The notes: a model not told the origin generated them from the letters alone. A DNA stretch of 64,000 bases from Terfezia claveryi (GCA_015179025.1 WHUX01000180.1:1-64000), one strand, 5' to 3'. Shown: positions 21,570 through 32,105, numbered from the stretch's first letter. A program made the numbers and translations.

Positions 21570-21655
21570 GCATCTTCCAGCATACCCAGCATACCCAGCA
21601 TACCTAGCATAACCAGCATACGACAGCATTCCTAGCATACCCAGCATACCCCGCG
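21570..21655. repeat. 10-bp CCCAGCATAC-type repeat
   Basis: About eight imperfect units of 'CCCAGCATAC', with looser copies extending back to about 21400. Confidence 0.7.
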
Positions 21656-21861
21656 CATTCCTTTGTTTACGCGATGCGATATTAGACTGGAGCTTCCGGA
21701 AAGCCTCCGCTAAATATACCTATCGCTGTACACGCTCCTGTGCTTTACATTACGCTCTCATACCGGTACCTAGACCTTACGCGCTTCCGTAGACATGTTC
21801 TCTAGGTTTTAACATACTGTACGCACCTAGCCTCTAGTCATACAAGTATGACTGCTCTCTA

Positions 21862-22325
21862 CAACGGTCCATTTTTCTTGGAAAAAGTACATTAGGTTTA
21901 CGAGCGCAAAAATAGGTTGTTTTATTCTGGAGGAAACATTGGCAAATGAAGATACTAGCATTGGACATCGCTGAATTGCAATTACACACGCAGTGGCAGC
22001 TGCCTGGTTATGGCTTCATGAACATAAGTGAGATACAATTATTAAGGCGTTTAAGCAGACTGGTATTTCACTTTGTCCAACTGGTAATGTTGACCATCAA
22101 CTGCATGTACGAGGCTACCTGATCTTGTGGTGTGGCCATGGGATAAAGAGTTGGATTCCGATGAAGAGCTTGAAGATGGAGGATGTGGTGGTTGAAACCG
22201 ATGTAAATCCTTAGCATTATCCGTATACTTTATCAAAAAAATGGAGTCTTGTAGATCAGTTTGCGCGGTATGTATCTTTTGCGCTCGGATACCCAGTGCA
22301 CTTTTTCCAAAAAAATGGACCGTTG
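21862..22325. mobile_element. 464-bp MITE with inverted ends of about 50 bp
   Basis: The left end CAACGGTCC plus 'TTTTTCTTGGAAAAAGT' (21862-21912) is the imperfect reverse complement of the right end (22276-22325, ending GGACCGTTG). Blocks such as 'TTTTTGCGCTCG' are preserved in both. No transposase inside; non-autonomous. No clear target duplication is seen. Confidence 0.75.
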
Positions 22326-23564
22326 CAGCGTGGTATCATTGCGCTCCGATATCACTTCTGCATAAGCTCGACCCAACCAGACTATATGTCTCTAAACTGA
22401 CAAGGAGTCTTGTTCGTCAGTGGATGCGGTAGTCTGGTTTTGAGGGTTAAGAAGGTTATCCTCAATAGGGGTTTTCAAACTTAGCTCTTAACGGTTTTGT
22501 TTAATCGGGGTTTTCGACCGTTTTCGGTTTGAGTGCCCCATTTTGCAACCGCGCAAAATGGCGGATTAAACGCCCGAAATGCAACTAGACTAGGGTATCC
22601 GTAGTAGCTGGCTTGGGTAATTGTCAGTGTCGTATGATAGGTATGTAGGCTGCAGGTAAGCCACATTGCATGGGGGCACATGAGGCTGAAGCACTTAGCC
22701 AAATATGGCTACCGGTAGTCTTTTTAATCAGATTGGGCTAGTGCCAAATCTCAAGTTCGTTTAAGTGTTTCGTTTTAAAAAAGTCGGAAAAAAAGAGCAT
22801 TGAATGGCGTCCAAAACTAGGTTTGAATACCCCGAATATTGGCTTCTGAAAAGTAAGGTTCAGCCATTTATTGGATAGAGTTATTGCTAGCTCAAATGTA
22901 GGAGGTAGCAAAGCGGAAGGATATACTAATATCACGGGTAAAGGATCATAGTAGTGCACTACATAGAGATGAGCTGGTGATCCTTCATTGTCCAGCTAGC
23001 TACGAGGGTCTGATCGACAACTCGGTGCTCAAGCCCAACCTGAGATTGTACCCTAGTCCGCCAAGATCCACGTAATGTAACTGTTCTCACAGCTCACCTC
23101 CCAACCTTTTTTATTTATTTTAAAGTCTATACACTGATCCGACATAAGATAATGTGGTATCTGCTCCCACCTACTAGTGCCTAAGCTTCCTACCTGTAAC
23201 TCCAGACGATACAGCACTGACACGTAACTATTGTTGGGTGGGGCAGAGTTGCACGATTCGGTGAATTGGTCGGTCCCAGATTGACCTATCCGCCATTGAT
23301 GATCGGTTAGAACACTATCACATAGTCTTGAGGAGGGTCTGGGTTAGTCTGGTTGGTCTGGGTATAAGACTACTATCACATAACAATGAGGACCACCATG
23401 TGTGCCAAGCTCGAGGGTCGGGTGCCGAGACTAACTACCATGTCTACTTATAAATGCTTTAAAGGCGCACATCGAAATTGCGCTACTGAATAAACAGCCA
23501 AGACCATCTGATCATGTTAGCTTAGCTTAGTAATACGGTCCTCTGCGACGATATAGTTGCTGTT
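22326..23564. other. Unassigned non-coding stretch
   Basis: Short frames only, none with recognisable motifs. No repeat of more than two copies was noticed. The phrase 'GGTCTGGGTATAAGACTAC' near 23361 resembles 'GGTCTGGGCACGAGACTAC' near 24657. Confidence 0.35.
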
Positions 23565-23725
23565 ATGCTAGTCTCATGCCAAGACCCGTCTTGGGCCGAG
23601 CTACCACATCACAGTTGGCACCCATCACACGGGGATATCAGCAATTTTTTTTACAAGACTTTTACTTCGAGTTCGAGTGCTTTCTACAGCCTTCAACCTG
23701 GCTTCAAGGCTAGGTACCTCAAGAG

Positions 23726-24124
23726 TTGCAGTCATCACTTGATGGCTCTCCGTGGACAGAACTCTCACGGGGAGGAGTCCTATCTAGAGCGTTGTCAGTA
23801 GATCAAGAAGAGGAGACGGGGGACAGAGACCCCTCAACAATCAAACCGAAGAGTGAAGTACTACCCCCTACTGTAGAGGAGAAGGCAGAACTTCATTCGT
23901 TACGCAAGACCTTGTTTACGTCATTGTCTTTGGAGAAAGACATACAGGCATCAGAAGCAGAAGTAGTGACGGTGGGGCCTGCAATGCAAAGGCGTGTGCA
24001 GAGCGACCAACACACTCCAAGTCCTGATATCGAGATCAATACCCCTTCATTCTTTGAAGATTTTATACCTCGAGGTGAGGGAGAACTTCAGCAAAAAAAA
24101 AACTGCATCAGGACGCAAATTTGA
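23726..24124 (+). CDS. Unrecognised 132-residue frame
   Basis: An acidic, hydrophilic frame ('DQEEETGDRDPSTIKPK', 'SLEKDIQASEAEVVTV') with no motif I recognise. It is followed at 24124-24165 by four copies of GTCCTGTGC. It lies about 0.6 kb upstream of the GC-rich coding region and on the same strand, so it may be part of the same gene or unrelated. Confidence 0.3.
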   Translation: MQSSLDGSPWTELSRGGVLSRALSVDQEEETGDRDPSTIKPKSEVLPPTVEEKAELHSLRKTLFTSLSLEKDIQASEAEVVTVGPAMQRRVQSDQHTPSPDIEINTPSFFEDFIPRGEGELQQKKNCIRTQI

Positions 24125-24740
24125 GTCCTGTGCGTCCTGTGCGTCCTGTGCGTCCAGACGCCCAGCTGCGTTGCAACACAATCCGGATGCCCTCGCTGCC
24201 CCCAACGCCCTCGCGCCTCGTAATACAATCTGGACGCCCCGGCTGCCTGCAATACAATCCTGACGCTATTAGTGGCCACAATGCTGTCCCGAAGCCATTG
24301 ATTCCTGCCTGCCGTCAGACGTGGCATTGGGCAAAGTAAAGATCTCTTAATATGAATAAGACAATTCTCCCGTAGCAGTAAAATTACTACATTAGGAAAT
24401 CGATGCTTCTCATGCATTCGGACGTTGCTCATATCCGCGCTTTTCATGTCTACGCACGTTGCTCATATCTATGCTTTTCATGCCTTCGCCGCCTGCTCAT
24501 TCCTGATCTAATTGTCTTCGGAAACTCTATACCTATACCCGGAAAGTCTATTTCGTTGGCCTTACCGATCGTTCTTGTCTATATAGCACCAATATCTGTT
24601 GTAGAATTCCTCCCTACAAGGGAGAAACTTCGAGCAGCATAGGTGTCTCTGGAGGGTCTGGGCACGAGACTACATAGGTGGGAGCATTTCTAGGGCTCTA
24701 ACAGGAACACTAGCTAACGTCGTTCTACAGGGCTTCTTCT

Positions 24741-25163
24741 ATGTGTTGGAGAGAGTGTTGGAGCGAGTGTTCAAGCCCTATGGACGATCCCTCCAAAATC
24801 ACACACACCCATCATCACGGAAAATCATCGTCGAGAGCGATATCTGGTGACACAGATGGCCCCCGGGCACCCAGACAACACCAAGCGAATAGAGCCCACC
24901 GGGCTACACAACATATTCAGACACCAAACTCAACACGCAATTCCTTCACCCTTTCCCCCTCAACTAAAGTTCAGGAAGCTCACGATATCCTGCAAGTCTT
25001 CTCGACGGCCTCGTACGGCGGGGCTGCCAGCGCAGCAAGACAGCCTACACTCACAACCAACCACGTTCAAGATAACTCCCACACGATACGGCCGACCAAT
25101 CAGGACCCGGCCTCACATCTCAGAGGACGATCACAGACCACCAACCAATCAGTAACACGATAA
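24741..25163 (+). CDS. GC-rich gene, N-terminal segment (hypothetical)
   Basis: A 140-codon frame rich in Ser, Thr, His and Arg. The phrase 'DPSKIT' also occurs in the spliced gene at 19.6 kb, with some surrounding nucleotide similarity, which may be chance. Sequence from here to about 28.8 kb is distinctly richer in G and C than its neighbours and largely free of the TAG/TAA pattern in the nearby elements. It is separated from the next segment (25243) by a stop at 25161 and about 80 bases. Function unknown. Confidence 0.35.
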   Translation: MCWRECWSECSSPMDDPSKITHTHHHGKSSSRAISGDTDGPRAPRQHQANRAHRATQHIQTPNSTRNSFTLSPSTKVQEAHDILQVFSTASYGGAASAARQPTLTTNHVQDNSHTIRPTNQDPASHLRGRSQTTNQSVTR

Positions 25164-25242
25164 CTCCCACACACACAAAGGACCCACACCCACTCCAATT
25201 TCCACTCAACATCACGATAACTTCCCGGGACCCACAACACAC

Positions 25243-26193
25243 ATGAACCGCAATAGTCGAGGCCGCATCCGTGGCCCCAGCAGGGGCGGGGGCACTACAA
25301 GCCGCGGGAGCCACACCTTTTACCCCATTACGGCAGGCTGGAGTAACCCTCTTTCGATCCGCATAGGGAATGTCATATACAGAACCATAGGCAGCTACTC
25401 CCTATACAGCGCAATACAGGACCTCGAGGACAACGACACCATCACGGGAGGAATCGCCAGGAGCACACTGTGCGCTGCAGAAGAGGGAGAACGGCTCGAA
25501 GATATCCTAACGGAAGACATCCCCAGGGGAGATATATGGGAAAAGGTACGCCATCCGGACGTCGCTGTGCTGACAACAGCACCCCCCGAGGCCCAGGTAT
25601 ACAAATCAATCAACGTCAACCCTCACCACTACTCAGTGACTTGTTCCAAGCCGAAGGCCGATCTGTATATCCCATGTACAGATAAGCTGGCAAGCGCCCA
25701 AGTCCGCAGAGACCCTGAGTGAGGACAAGGAGGATGAAGAGGTGGTTGAAGAGGTAGCCGTAAGTACTTCAAACGAAAGAATCCCAAATGCAGCGAGACA
25801 GAAGTCGGAAATCTCGGACTCCGACGCCAGCAGCACCCCCACCACCCCCGAGGCGGCGGCAGGCGGACTTGAGGGATACGAGACGCTACCGTAGACCTCA
25901 CCAACCTGCCGGATGACACATCAACACGCCCCCCGCGCGAGAGTGGAGATATCATCCTCCCAGAAGCCACACCCCTCCCCACCACTATGAACCCCACCAC
26001 AAACACCCGCGGCGACCCCCACTTAGAGGATGCCCTCCTGGATGCGATCAAGTTAGACATAATTACAGCGGCCTTTGAAAACATCACATCCAGACGCAGC
26101 ACCACCCTCTTCACTCAATTACACACTGAACTCGAAGAGTTGAAGGGATGCGCCCACGAAAACGCCAAAGGGGTCGCGGATGCTGTGGAGGAA
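25243..26193 (+). pseudogene. GC-rich gene, middle segment, interrupted by an LTR
   Basis: Frame 25243-25722 begins 'MNRNSRGRIRGPSRGGG' (RGG-like) and continues 'IGNVIYRTIGSYSLYSAI'. An acidic stretch 'EDKEDEEVVEEVAV' follows in the next frame (25723-25880), and the original frame resumes as 'DATVDLTNLPDDTS' (25882 on) to 'GVADAVEEYT' at 26193-26198, where a solo LTR interrupts. The two frame changes are either compensating indels or unrecognised introns. After the LTR the frame resumes at 26682 (after one copy of the 5-bp duplication), runs to 26717, is interrupted by a MITE, and resumes at 27035. No known domain. Could be the gag-like ORF of an unknown element or a host gene. Confidence 0.45.
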
Positions 26194-26198
26194 TACAC

Positions 26199-26681
26199 TG
26201 TTAAACATACTCGTCTAACCTGTACCAGCTTACACCCTGTGTTACAATTGCCGCCACATGATGTACTGGCGGTCGCCTAAACAAGCTTACACCTTGTACT
26301 ACGATGCCGGCCGCCACATGATTCATGAGGAGCTTTACATCATGACATCATAGTATATTCTTGTTTTCTATTGTATATGACATTACAGTATCGCTGTTGC
26401 TTTGTATTCATGTTACTGGCGTTTGATGTCTATATATCTCTGTAATACTCGCAATACTTGGCTCGATAAGTAACTCGATTAACTTACTCTACAAGTACTT
26501 GCTTAAGCTCTTCGCTTAAGCTCTTCCCTTGACCTCTACGCTTGACCTCTCGCTTGATCTATTCGTTATATGCTTATATATATCATATATATATACGTGA
26601 TCATATATTGTTTACCACTTGATCATGGTGAAGTCTTCTTTATTGAATCTGTGATTCGCCGCTGCTCATTAACCTTCAATA
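26199..26681 (+). mobile_element. Solo LTR of the Copia family
   Basis: A 483-bp sequence starting TGTTAAACATACTCG and flanked by the 5-bp duplication TACAC (26194-26198 and 26682-26686). Its first 43 or so bases match the LTR start at 36916, and its last 50 resemble the LTR end at about 37575-37624 ('GTGAAGTCTTCTT..TTGAA'). AT-rich TATATATA stretches near 26575-26600 could be the promoter. It sits inside the GC-rich coding frame; the clean duplication indicates LTR-LTR recombination after insertion. Confidence 0.85.
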
Positions 26682-26717
26682 TACACGTCAAACCTTACAG
26701 CCGATTTCACAGAGAAG

Positions 26718-27025
26718 TACGTCTGGGCACGAGACATCTCGAGACGAGACGGCGCCTGGTCTCGAGACGTCTCGTCATTTACTAGGCCGGTCTCGAGACT
26801 TTTGCATATCGAGCCACCAACATAATCATAATTATAGCGGAGAAGGGAGCAGAGGAGACAGTTTAAGTACCGAATAACACATATTTACACGTGAAGGCTA
26901 TCATTAAGTGCTGCTAAACTGTATGTCGTGACCAGTGAAAGACTTTCGCAGCCACCAAAGATCTTCACAGCCACTGAAAAATTTTCCTAAAAAGTCTCGA
27001 GACATCTCGTCTCGTACCCAGGCCT
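26718..27025. mobile_element. 308-bp MITE rich in GTCTCGAGAC palindromes
   Basis: Flanked by a 9-bp direct repeat ACAGAGAAG (26709-26717 and 27026-27034). Ends are imperfect inverted repeats containing 'CTGGGCACGAGAC' on the left and its counterpart 'CTGGGTACGAGAC' on the right. Inner copies of TCTCGAGAC occur at about 26737, 26761, 26792 and 26994. Duplication length 8-9 fits hAT or Mutator superfamilies. No coding sequence. Confidence 0.8.
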
Positions 27026-27520
27026 ACAGAGAAGATGGACAATTTAAAGGAGACCGTCGGGAAAGAGCTACAAAGTTACAAAGAAGCCACGATAGTGGAA
27101 CTCAGCAAGGCAAGACAAGATAACAAACAATTCTTTGCCCATATGGGGGAGTGGTTCGGCAGAGCAGAAAGGGATAGGCTACAAGAAGAGGAACGGCGAA
27201 GGCAAGAACAGGAATGGCAAAAGCAAGAGGAGGAGCTGGCGTACACCAGGCGAGCCAGACAAGAACAGAAAGACAGAACTATATATAAGCTAGTGGTCAA
27301 CCTAGGCAAGGAGATCGAGCAAATCAAAGCACGACTTGCACCCCAAGGGGGCGTGGGGGACCCCATTGTGATCGGCAGCCAGACACCCCCACCACAACCC
27401 CCACCTCCCCCCTCCCCGGGAACCGACAGCACACATCCATATCCCCACCAACCCATCACCACACGACGTCACAACACCCGACGTCGTAAACCCAATACAC
27501 CTAGCAGGAACCATCTCCAC
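27026..27520 (+). pseudogene. GC-rich gene, coiled-coil segment
   Basis: Begins 'MDNLKETVGKELQSYKEA' at 27035 and continues as a long charged coiled coil ('RLQEEERRRQEQEWQKQEEE') to 'EIEQIKARLAPQGG', then a proline run ('PPPQPPPPPSPG'). Removing the MITE and the LTR upstream joins this in frame to 'DAVEEYT' at 26193, with 'SNLTADFTEK' in between. After about 27420 the coding frame shifts to 'DVVNPIHLAGTISTVLG'. No family recognised. Confidence 0.45.
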
Positions 27521-28030
27521 AGTGCTAGGCACGGACACCTATATAGCAGGCAACGACATAGTCAACAACGTAGGGAATAAGGAGGAAAAAGTCGGAGTCT
27601 CTATACATGCTCCACCACCCCCCAACGATGACAACGAAGTTACAGCAGGGGTTAACGTGGCGTTCATAGGAGGGTTTACTCCAAGCAGACAGACAACACC
27701 ACCGCCCGTACCAGCAGCCTCACCATCATAAACTTCAAGGGGAAAAGGGAAAGGGAAGGGAAAAGAAATACCCTCCCCGCAAGCACCGACACCGGTACCA
27801 TATGGAATGATCTCTCCCCCATGCAACACCGACACCAACGTCGTAGACAATGCCCCCGCCAATAACGAACCACTACCACCAACCCCACCCCCAGCAACCC
27901 AGGGCACAAGCGAACAAACAGACAGCGACCGGGTATCAAGAGTGAAAAGAGCACTCTCGAATATCGCTCCAGCAGTGCTGGCCTTACAACGCCCGGCACC
28001 CCTAGCACCAGGCAGCAATGGGTAGACACA
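27440..28030 (+). pseudogene. GC-rich gene, proline-rich segment
   Basis: Frame containing 'GTDTYIAGNDIVNNVGN' (about 27528-27578), 'GVNVAFIGGFTPS' and long proline-rich stretches. It is broken by a TAA at 27729-27731 (CAA to TAA is plausible) and a TAG at 28023-28025, with the same frame open on both sides. Probably an extended linker between coiled coils. Function unknown. Confidence 0.4.
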
Positions 28031-28074
28031 AGGTATGGTGAAAGAAGCACCCTTAGCCCCCAACAGCAGCTCCA

Positions 28075-28790
28075 ATGAGAGCAGGCACGCCACCAGCTGG
28101 ACCAAAACTCATCGACCGACGATGCGAACCCCCCCCCGCTGCCCCATTCGGAAAATCACCAGGGATTTGCCAAACCCCTGCCCCACGTTTGGAGGAATAC
28201 TACGAAGAGAACATAGCTAGAGAAAGAGAGACACATCAAAGAAAGGTCGATGAGGCGAGATTATGGGAAAATAGTGAAGAAGATAGGAAGATACTAGAGA
28301 TTCTACGGGAAAAAGACCGTCAGAGGGAATTGGAGATCAACAAAGGGCTGGCAGATATAATTATAGAACTGGAAGAAATAAGGAAAGGGGCGAAGGAGAA
28401 GGAGGGAGTCCGAATACTAGAAAAGAGGCTCGCGGAAATAGCAGCAGAAAGGGAGGAACGAGCAAAAGAGATCAGGGAGAAGCAAAGTGAGTTAGAGGAG
28501 CGGACAGTTCGAGTCGTCTCTGAGGAGGAAAGGAAAGCACTTGAGAGGAAGGAAATACACCAGTGACCAGCCCCCATACTAGGAGAAAGAGGAGGGCTTC
28601 ACAACAGAAGCAAGGAACGCGGCCCTGGCACAGGCCCTGATCCTTGCGGGCATCCAGCCGATCACCCGCAGACCCCTACCGGCAATCAAGGACTACTCGG
28701 ACCTGAGACCCGAGGTCAAAAGAAGAATACATACATCTTCCCGGCTCGCTTGGAAGAAGAACGGAGGCTTGATCTCATGCATATCGCCTG
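28075..28790 (+). pseudogene. GC-rich gene, C-terminal coiled-coil segment
   Basis: Frame 28075-28566 gives 'RLEEYYEENIARERETHQRK', then a long uninterrupted heptad-rich coil to 'KALERKEIHQ', ending TGA. A neighbouring frame then reads 'TEARNAALAQALILAGIQPI', 'IKDYSDLRPEVKRRIHTSSR', 'WKKNGGL' to about 28790. Composition and codon use match the upstream segments, suggesting one gene. The frame change near 28566 is damage or an intron. Unrecognised. Confidence 0.4.
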
Positions 28791-28794
28791 ATAC

Positions 28795-29150
28795 TTGTCC
28801 ACATCCAGTATTAACGATTTCCTATAGACTATCACCTTGCAAATTGTCAGACAAACAGGTGCTTAGGTTATTGTATTTATACCTTTTTTATATGCTCAGG
28901 AGTGGGTTTATCTGGCGCAATTTTTCTATAGGTTGGTCACGTGGCATACCTATGATGTTAAATTTGCATTTACTAGAAATGAAAACAAGTGATTATATAA
29001 TCTGGCTGCCGGTCTGAGGTTCAATTTCCAGGTGATTCAATTACTTTTTTGTTGCAACTAGACTACTTATTCCTAGGGATCGTTGCCATATGAGGCCTGC
29101 GTGGGCCTTAGTTACCTTGTTTTATACCTTCACTTATATTGACTTTTATA
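28795..29150. other. Unassigned AT-rich stretch
   Basis: Base composition changes abruptly from the GC-rich gene. An 82-codon frame (28769-29017) has no motif. Confidence 0.35.
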
Positions 29151-29151
29151 G

Positions 29152-29409
29152 AATTTCTGTAAGTGTAAGGGGAAATGCAAAACCTGGAAATGCAGCTGCA
29201 TTAAATCCAATTTGTCTTGCAGTAGCTGCTGCCACCCATCACACAGTTGCTTGAATACTACTGTTGTGGAAGAGTTACAGTCAGATGCAGAAGTAGAAGT
29301 GGAACTGGAAGTGGAAGCAGAAGCGGAACCAGAGGAGTCCGGAGAACCAGACTTTGAAGAGCATGGCAATATTTTATTATTAAGTACAATTAATGTTCGT
29401 CCATACTAA
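29152..29409 (+). pseudogene. CXC-domain tail of the integrase family (copy 2)
   Basis: Frame 'CKCKGKCKTWKCSCI', 'SNLSCSSCCHPSHSC', then a Glu-rich acidic tail ending 'LLLSTINVRPY'. It is about 75% similar to the tail at 16259-16474, including the 'TTATAG' immediately upstream, the proposed intron acceptor. The integrase part is not recognisable upstream. CXC domains bind metal and DNA in tesmin/TSO1 proteins; here the domain is part of a transposon protein. Confidence 0.65.
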
Positions 29410-29547
29410 GAAGCATAGTTGTGTTCTATTATTGAGGACCAGTCATGTTTGGAAGCGAGATTTTATTTTTATCATTATGCACAATTCATGTTAGTCGGTG
29501 ACATTTCATTTGTATTATTGTGTATTTCATTTTCTATATACGCATGC

Positions 29548-29662
29548 CAAATTACTACATTTGGTTATCACATTCCTGAGGAGGCCAACTCATGACCTGG
29601 CCTGTGCAGGAATTTCATTTTTGGATTCCCGGGCAGGCCAATATTCCTGCGCAGGCTAGAAC
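29548..29662 (+). repeat. Terminal segment of the CXC-integrase family (copy 3)
   Basis: Shares 'ACTACATTTGGTTATCACATTCC', 'GAGGCCAACTCATGACCTGGCC' and 'TTCCCGGGCAGGCCAATATTC' (split blocks) with 16690-16800, at the same distance downstream of a CXC tail as in copy 1. Confidence 0.65.
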
Positions 29663-29664
29663 AC

Positions 29665-29985
29665 CTCTACTCATGTTCACGACGGACTGGATGACCGCCT
29701 GATAGTCCGAGAGGATCACTATCATTTCCGAGTCCTCGGTCTTGAGTACTACGGTAGGAGGATTGGGTGGGTTTCGCCATCCGCTACTATAGCTAGGTCT
29801 CTCAGGTAGCCACCGTAAGTGGCTGTCATATTGCCTCAGCGGTCCATTGAGTGGACTGCACTGGCTACTCCCTCTGAGCACCCTGTTCCGTCAGTGAAGC
29901 AAACCCGCCATCCTTCGTCCAGGATTCCGTCGATTGGTTCTGCCCAGTAACCCTTATGCTTGCCCTGCAACCAACAACGCCACCA
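29665..29985 (-). pseudogene. LINE-2 RNase H fragment b
   Basis: Minus-strand reading: 'IDGILDEGWRVCFTDGTGCSEG' begins the RNase H domain, then with stops and frame changes 'ATYGGYLRDLA' and 'EMIVILSDYQAVIQSVVNMSRG'. It ends at the CXC-family terminal segment, which probably truncated it. Confidence 0.65.
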
Positions 29986-29987
29986 AA

Positions 29988-30062
29988 CACAATACCGCAA
30001 CAGGCGATACTGCGACACACGATACCACGACATACGATACCACGACACATGATAGTGAAAGT
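29988..30062. repeat. 15-bp GATACCACGACACAC-type repeat
   Basis: Five imperfect units between two LINE-2 fragments; read on the minus strand it gives a meaningless 'CRGIVCRGIV' repeat. Confidence 0.75.
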
Positions 30063-30885
30063 CATGTGTTGACCGTTCTCTGAAGGGAAACCGCAGTCGC
30101 ACTGGGGGGTATCCGCTCTACCGATGCAGTGTAGCCAGTATTTCTGGGGCCCCCGGTGGGTCCTCATCTAGGTGTAGGCAGAGAATCCCTGCCTGCTTCA
30201 GTCTGTTACCCCTCTGACCCCAAAGCCTGCTTTCCTTCTCACCTCCCTTCTTGATGCCTTGGATGCTGCGCGCAGTCCTCCCTCTGTAATCGTATGTGGT
30301 GAACCCCTAATCCAGCCCAATATCGACTCAAAGGCTGCCGCACGATCTGCAGCTTGGTTTCCTTCAACCTCTTACCCATACGATCTTGACGTCTCTACTC
30401 TCCGCCTCTACAATTGCCGACTTGATGCTCGCCTCGATGTCTGACCGGGGAGGCTTGCCCCTGCTCCTGTTAATAATGGATTGGGTAGCCGCTTGCGAGT
30501 CGGACAGGATGGCTAGCATTTCCGAGTTTTCTCTGCTGAGAGCAAGGTGCATTGAGTGAAGCTCGTCGTCTGCTACTGTGGCTAGGGCACCCAGATATCC
30601 GCCGTGGGTTGCCGCTTCGTTACCTCTCCAGTCGATTGTGTGCGCTGCTGAGGCTACCTCCTCTTTGCGTCCCGTCCCATCAGCAAAGCACGCTCTCCAT
30701 CCCTCATGTAGAATACCTGCCAATGCGCCAGCCAGTATCCTAGTACCTTCGATTGCTCCGAGGATGGGTCCATGATGATCTCATAGTTAATAGGGAAGAG
30801 CGGGTGTCCTCCCAGTTGCTGAATGAGAGCTCTTGGATATTTTCTGCAGCCGCCTTGAAAAAGGCCTCTGTAATGTGGGGGGGTT
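30063..30885 (-). pseudogene. LINE-2 RNase H and C-terminus, fragment a
   Basis: Minus-strand reading: 'AGILHEGWRACFADGTG' (first Asp region), 'SMHLALSRENSEMLAILSDSQAA' (Glu/Asp strands), 'VKIVWVRWVEGNQAADRAAAF' (final Asp), 'MRTHRGPQKYWLHCIGRAD', 'QCDCG' and 'NGQHMTF'. It is the longest LINE-2 RNase H copy here, with a frameshift near 30370 and stops in the C-terminal part. It is separated from the reverse transcriptase fragment at 32.1-32.5 kb by LTR-like sequence, consistent with a later insertion between the two domains of one LINE. Confidence 0.75.
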
Positions 30886-31330
30886 GATCATGTTGATTGT
30901 TAGAATGAATGCATTCCGTTCATTCCGCCCATGCCTTGCTGTCTCACATGCAGCCATCTCTACGGCTCGCAGCGGCCTGCACATCATATTGTATGCTTCT
31001 TGCTTAGCCATACGGCTCGCATCGGTCTGCACATCATATGGCGTGCTTCATGACATTCTTTACACATATGATGTGCTTCATGCTAGCTATACGGACATGT
31101 GCTTCTTCTTCTTCTCCTTTAGGTGTGCGTTCATTCATGTATATATATCTCGTTCGTTTCCTGTTGGGTAGAGATAGAACAATCACATCACAATGCATCT
31201 CTTCACTCCAACGTTCACATCATCTCTTTCTCCATAATATTGCTCATTCGTATCATCTCCTTCACTGGACACTCGGACTCTCCACTGCCTCCTGCCCTTC
31301 CATCCTATAATTGATCGTTGTTACTGGATC
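30886..31330 (+). repeat. LTR-like sequence
   Basis: Begins TGTTGATTGTTAG and contains 'CTGCACATCATATKGYRTGCTTC' direct repeats (30974-31080) and a TATATATA at about 31140. Resembles the upstream part of the Copia LTR at 37400-37480 in its 'CATGTATATATA' segment. It has no coding sequence and interrupts LINE-2. Boundaries are approximate and no target duplication was found. Confidence 0.4.
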
Positions 31331-31840
31331 GTCGCTCACCTTTCTTGATTTTCTTGGTTAAATAACAATCTCTGCGCATTGTCTTACCCTGAACTTTCAT
31401 GTATATTGACACCGCTCCTGACTGGTATTTATCTCGATATTTAGCAAGTCTTCAATTCGCCTCGTTCCCACTCACATGACTATTCTTCTAGTTCTACTAC
31501 CCACTTCGCGTATTTCTATCCGCTCCAGTAGGCATATTACTAGAAATCTGCTTTTCACCTATGCTCGCCGCTACTGCTTCCTAACAAGATATCCACATAT
31601 CTTTTGTTACACTCACGTTCCTTCTCCGGGTCCCATTTGAGGCCGACTTTAGCTGCTGCGACCTTCTGGGTTTTGTTGACTAGTTTGATGACTCTGTTCT
31701 AGTTTCTGGTTCTCAAGTTCAAGATAATCAGGGGTTTACACCATCGACATAGCTGAAAATGCGGACGAATGGAGGACTCGAGATCCTGGATTGTGTCAAT
31801 AGCTCTGCGATGATAGCATTACACTCCCTTAGTATCGCCG
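31331..31840. other. Unassigned stretch
   Basis: No gene supported; AT-rich sequence between two LTR-like blocks. Confidence 0.35.
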
Positions 31841-31859
31841 CAATAAAAATCAACCATAT

Positions 31860-32060
31860 TTCATTGGATATACTCCATATTGGCGTTGCAGCCCCACGCA
31901 TATTGGCGGCCGCATACGACATTGCATATGACATTGCGGCCCCACGCATATTGGCGGCCACATACGACATTGCGGCCCCACTCATGACACATGCGTTCTA
32001 TCTCTCTTCTTCTTCATGTATATATACTAGCTGTTATCGCTGTACTTTATAGAGATATCG
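31860..32060 (+). repeat. Short tandem repeat and LTR-like promoter block
   Basis: A 'GACATTGCGGCCCCACGCATATTGGCGGCC' unit is repeated two to three times (31884-31985), followed by 'TTCATGTATATATACTAGC' (about 32015), like the TATA region of the other LTRs. Confidence 0.5.
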
Positions 32061-32105
32061 ATCAATCAATCTAAGGAATCATCTCTCTCCTACTCACTTG
32101 TTGCC

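Noticed and set aside
27076..27462. Minus-strand frames with Cys/Ser/Leu-rich translations in the GC-rich region
   Set aside because: They are antisense shadows of the coiled-coil and proline-rich frame, which has consistent codon composition.
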